Made by a program: the position numbers and the translations under genes. Shown here in pieces: positions 5,210-6,942 of a stretch of 6,942 nucleotides of DNA (its first letter is position 1; each line of letters begins with the position of its first letter). Location of the stretch: positions 1 to 6,942 of the forward strand of contig NZ_JARVGN010000082.1 of assembly GCF_029762515.1 (NCBI RefSeq). Direction: 5' to 3'. This DNA comes from Methanocalculus sp. Its GTDB lineage: Archaea; Halobacteriota; Methanomicrobia; Methanomicrobiales; Methanocorpusculaceae. The notes under the pieces are model-generated. The model saw nothing but the letters and a program-made list of their open reading frames with translations. It ran no database searches and had not been told where the DNA came from.

Positions 5210-6100
5210 TCAGATATTTCCGCCGGTGAATGTACCAGTAGTGCTGCCTTTCTTCTCAACAAAGGCGCCTTCGATGAGATCCCTGTCAACAAGCGGTGAG
5301 ATCTCGCCGGTCTTTGCATAATGATACAGAAGAGCAACGAGGATACCCTGAAGTGCGGATATGAGAATGACAGAGACTGCAAAGACGATGATAGTCAGTA
5401 TAAGCATGCCTCCGAATGCCTCAAAGGGGAGGAAGATAGCCGAGAAGAAGGTACCTGCCATAAGCAGAAATGCCGGGATCATAACAACCACAAATGAAAA
5501 ACCGGCAATGACCGTCTCGCTCCATGTCTGCTTAAACAGGCCCCAGGATTCCTTTATAGAAGCAACTGCACCAAGATCTTCAAATAATATAACCGGAATT
5601 ACAAAGAAGGTGACAAGATTCCAGGCAGCAGCGGCAATTCCAACTACAATTTCGGTGAGAATTCTGCCAAGAGGATTGTCGGATTCACGCAGAAGGCTTA
5701 AAATAAGACCGACTGTTGCCGCAATGAATGCCCAGGTAAATAGTGAAACGATTTTAGGCATTGCTGCACTGATCCCGTCTTTGAATGCGGGATCATTGCC
5801 CTTTATCACTTCTGTTGCATTATACACAATTCCGGCTTTGAAGAATGACGATACAAATGCCGTAACTAAAAATATAGCAAAGAGCAACAGAATCCAGAGT
5901 GCATATCCGGCTACTCCCATCTTATCAGGGTCAATTCCGGTTATACTGAATATAAACAGGGCAGGAATGAATAACAGGCCGAGAATGAGCAGAATTATAA
6001 TTCCTGAGATGATCGGATAGAATACAAGACTCTTCTCCCTTGAGAGAATGGAAAAAGTCTGTTTAAACAGATGCCATCCCCGTGCAATTCTTTGAAACAT
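5210..6100 (-). CDS. DUF6159-type integral membrane protein, six predicted helices, 296 residues
   Basis: The start is ATG at 6100, with AGGA at 6108-6105, 4 nt upstream. Six hydrophobic segments are visible at about 25-52, 64-87, 117-137, 150-174, 197-224 and 230-260, with a hydrophilic C-terminal tail (261-296) rich in Gly, Thr and Glu. The overall plan and the N-terminal RIARGWHLFKQTF motif fit the DUF6159 family of uncharacterised membrane proteins. The chain appears to be a duplication: GWHLFKQTFS (8-17) before the first helices recurs as SWGLFKQTWS (185-194) before the last two. The odd tail may be cytoplasmic. No catalytic motif is visible and the role is unknown. A TATA element about 24 nt before the start and the AGGA element give two competing views of initiation (leaderless or led). 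Confidence 0.85.
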   Translation of the reverse strand: MFQRIARGWHLFKQTFSILSREKSLVFYPIISGIIILLILGLLFIPALFIFSITGIDPDKMGVAGYALWILLLFAIFLVTAFVSSFFKAGIVYNATEVIKGNDPAFKDGISAAMPKIVSLFTWAFIAATVGLILSLLRESDNPLGRILTEIVVGIAAAAWNLVTFFVIPVILFEDLGAVASIKESWGLFKQTWSETVIAGFSFVVVMIPAFLLMAGTFFSAIFLPFEAFGGMLILTIIVFAVSVILISALQGILVALLYHYAKTGEISPLVDRDLIEGAFVEKKGSTTGTFTGGNI

Positions 6101-6120
6101 ATTTTCCTGTTTGCTCTTGG

Positions 6121-6128
6121 GATATAAA
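6121..6128 (-). promoter_or_regulatory. TATA box of the DUF6159-type gene
   Basis: The minus strand reads TTTATATC, centred about 24-25 nt from the A of the ATG at 6100. This spacing suggests transcription beginning at or very close to the start codon. Confidence 0.45.
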
Positions 6129-6222
6129 TTAAATCTGGAAGAATAGCTGATTCACCTGGAAGAACTTCGAATAACCTCCCCCCATCGAAAGAACTCTATA
6201 GTGCGGTATCGGTCAATAATCC

Positions 6223-6507
6223 ATGAGCACGTTCTTTAATTTCGTAATTAAGGATGAATATCGCGGCATTGCTCAATAAGGAAACAATCCTGGTGCCTTG
6301 CCCTCCGTGATCGACCGGGAGCGGTTTCGTCCTCTTTTCTCTGATCTGTATTCAAACACTGAAGGAAAGGGCGGCCTGCTCAGCTTCGGTTGCCTCGAAG
6401 AACGAGGCCATGTTTTTTTCGGGATGCTGGATGAGTGGATAAAGCCCTTTGAGGGGAATCCCTTCGGCCTGTTTGAGGAGATCAGGAAGACCGCATATCC
6501 CAAATAG
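6223..6507 (+). pseudogene. decayed IS5-type transposase, N-terminal remnant
   Basis: ATG at 6223 encodes MSTFFNFVIKDEYRGIAQ, stops at TAA 6277-6279, then continues in the same frame with GNNPGALPSVIDRERFRPLF (6280-6339) and SDLYSNTEGKGG. This order, a short aromatic start with 'EYR', then an 'I(D/N)xExFRP' core and 'DLYxNxxxxGG', matches the N-terminal region of IS5-type transposases, so one gene interrupted by a nonsense mutation is likely. The conserved GGRPN continuation is missing: after residue GG (about 6375) the sequence no longer resembles a transposase, and the reading frame ends at TAG 6505-6507. The DDE catalytic domain is absent. The same frame stays open for another 38 codons after the TAG, to a TAA at about 6620. 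No terminal inverted repeats could be recognised. The part after 6375 is of unknown origin. Confidence 0.65.
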
Positions 6508-6648
6508 AACCCGTTCTGGGAGAAAAAACTTTCAAAATCTCAGAATAACCTGCTGGTGAGTTGTACATGCTCTCCCGGTGGTGAAGATACCCTCGCGACC
6601 GGTATGACAGCATTCTTATAATCTGCGGTTGACCTGGTACATAGAGTC
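6508..6648. other. intergenic stretch between transposase remnant and antitoxin gene
   Basis: It holds a 37-codon in-frame extension of the transposase-remnant reading frame after its TAG (NPFWEKKLSK..., ending TAA near 6620), which may belong to the same decayed gene. No RNA gene, hairpin terminator or other ORF with a start signal is evident. Confidence 0.4.
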
Positions 6649-6684
6649 CATATGTATCATATGTATCATATGGTGCATATATGA
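6649..6684. promoter_or_regulatory. array of CATATG palindromes at 9-bp spacing, probable operator of the antitoxin gene
   Basis: CATATGTAT (6649), CATATGTAT (6658), CATATGGTG (6667) and a degenerate CATATATGA (6676) follow one another without gaps. Each of the first three units contains the self-complementary CATATG. The outer edges CCATATG (6648-6654) and CATATGG (6667-6673) are inverted relative to each other. A TATA-like element for a start at 6697 should be centred near 6671, inside the array. Type II antitoxins usually repress their own promoter, so these are good candidate antitoxin-binding sites. Confidence 0.6.
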
Positions 6685-6696
6685 AACGTGATTGAC

Positions 6697-6921
6697 ATGG
6701 TTAGCCAGAGAACCTATAAGCGGATCCCAGTCTCCCCATCTACCTGGGAGAAGCTCTCGCTCATCAAGAAGCCGGGTGAAACATTCGACCATCTTATCTC
6801 AGATCTGGTTACAGAACGGGAGAAACGGGATATTATCAGGCATGCCATGCATGTCAGTGAGGAAGGAGAGTACCTCTCTCTGGAAGAAGCCCGGGAAGCC
6901 TGGGGTCTGAATGAGGATTGA
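6697..6921 (+). CDS. antitoxin of the archaeal VapB/DUF7557 type
   Basis: The 74-residue product from ATG at 6697 fits small archaeal type II antitoxins. Residues 5-38 (RTYKRIPVSPSTWEKLSLIK, then PGETFDHLISDLV) have the plan of a short beta strand, a helix with 'W..L', the 'GETFDxLI' turn and a second helix, as in VapB-like DNA-binding and dimerisation domains. The rest is charged and helical (REKRDIIRH), and the tail YLSLEEAREAWGL (59-71) resembles the toxin-wrapping segment of RelE/ParE- or VapC-partner antitoxins. A GTG three codons upstream (6688) is a less likely start. No strong Shine-Dalgarno element precedes 6697, fitting a leaderless start from a promoter within the CATATG array. The stop lies in the first of three 11-bp repeats leading into the expected toxin gene. 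The family assignment is good; the type of partner toxin cannot be seen. Confidence 0.75.
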   Translation: MVSQRTYKRIPVSPSTWEKLSLIKKPGETFDHLISDLVTEREKRDIIRHAMHVSEEGEYLSLEEAREAWGLNED

Positions 6922-6942
6922 ATGAGGATCGAATGAGGATTG
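6910..6942 (+). repeat. three tandem 11-bp repeats at the antitoxin/toxin junction
   Basis: AATGAGGATTG (6910-6920), AATGAGGATCG (6921-6931) and AATGAGGATTG (6932-6942) are head to tail, with one difference. Each unit supplies ATG, then GAGG (Shine-Dalgarno-like), and joins to the next through TGA. Because 11 is not a multiple of 3, the three ATG codons (6911, 6922, 6933) lie in three different frames. The array may continue beyond the window. Confidence 0.9.
6933..6942 (+). CDS. possible start of the partner toxin gene (cut by window edge)
   Basis: ATG at 6933 opens MRI and runs off the window. It is preceded by GAGG (6926-6927 region) from the second repeat copy at a suitable distance. The ATGs of the first two copies both reach a stop after four codons in the joined repeats (ATG AGG ATT GAA TGA and ATG AGG ATC GAA TGA), so the third is the first that can open a longer frame. 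Starts of the MRI type are common in RelE/ParE and VapC toxins, but nothing here shows which, and a further repeat copy could move the real start downstream. Confidence 0.3.

Noticed and set aside
5361..6020. Plus-strand ORF of 219 codons opposite the DUF6159-type gene
   Set aside because: It is antisense to a clear six-helix membrane protein with its own promoter; the product is low in structure-forming patterns and has no start signal.
6059..6070. 12-bp palindrome CTGTTTAAACAG
   Set aside because: It lies within the DUF6159-type coding sequence at the LFKQT motif and is explained by the codons used there.
6236..6251. Inverted repeat TTAATT/AATTAA around TCGT
   Set aside because: It lies inside the coding remnant of the transposase and is short and AT-only, so it is likely chance.
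6505..6507. In-frame TAG in a possible methanogen gene, as a pyrrolysine codon
   Set aside because: The reading frame already carries a TAA upstream (6277-6279) and lacks the transposase catalytic domain, so decay explains the stop. Pyrrolysine is not expected in most Methanomicrobiales, and no Pyl genes are in the window.
1..6942. CRISPR arrays, tRNA or rRNA genes
   Set aside because: No spaced direct repeats of CRISPR length, tRNA cloverleaf patterns or rRNA segments were seen; the only tandem repeats are the 9-bp and 11-bp arrays near the right end.

Overview
The window looks like chromosomal DNA of a methanogenic archaeon, most likely of the Methanomicrobiales type. This rests on archaeal TATA-like elements about 25 nt upstream of several genes, apparent leaderless starts mixed with strong GGAGGTGA or GGTGA ribosome-binding sites, U-rich terminators, and the gene content. 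Genus-level placement is inference. Base composition changes along the window: the left end (UvrD-type helicase) is visibly GC-rich, while the small stress-type genes at about 3.4-5.2 kb are AT-rich.

Layout. 1-1191 (minus): the N-terminal 397 codons of a UvrD/PcrA-like superfamily 1 DNA helicase that runs off the left edge. 1226-1330 (plus): a possible 34-residue protein, divergent from the helicase. 1475-3289 (plus): a secreted C69-family dipeptidase with a signal peptide ending directly before its predicted catalytic Cys, followed by a hairpin/U-tract terminator.

3344-6100: a cluster of small membrane or stress-type genes. It holds a 16-codon ORF that starts where the transcript should start and resembles the amphipathic N-terminal helix of PspA; a 47-residue hydrophobic protein; an unrecognised 170-residue two-helix membrane protein; a 51-residue DUF1328 (YtjA-type) membrane protein; a 58-residue CsbD-type stress protein; and a 296-residue six-helix DUF6159-type membrane protein. 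The last four are on the minus strand. Taken together they suggest an envelope-stress island, but shared function is inferred only from family membership and proximity.

6223-6942: an accessory end. It contains a decayed IS5-type transposase (N-terminal part, with in-frame stops), then an antitoxin gene of the archaeal VapB/DUF7557 type. Three CATATG palindromes at 9-bp spacing cover its expected promoter. The antitoxin gene ends in three perfect or near-perfect 11-bp repeats. Each repeat carries an ATG, a GAGG Shine-Dalgarno-like element and a stop, and the expected toxin gene would start in the last copy, at the right edge of the window.

The most unusual items are the antitoxin/toxin junction repeat, the leaderless PspA-like mini-ORF with its membrane-protein partner, and the operator-like CATATG array.
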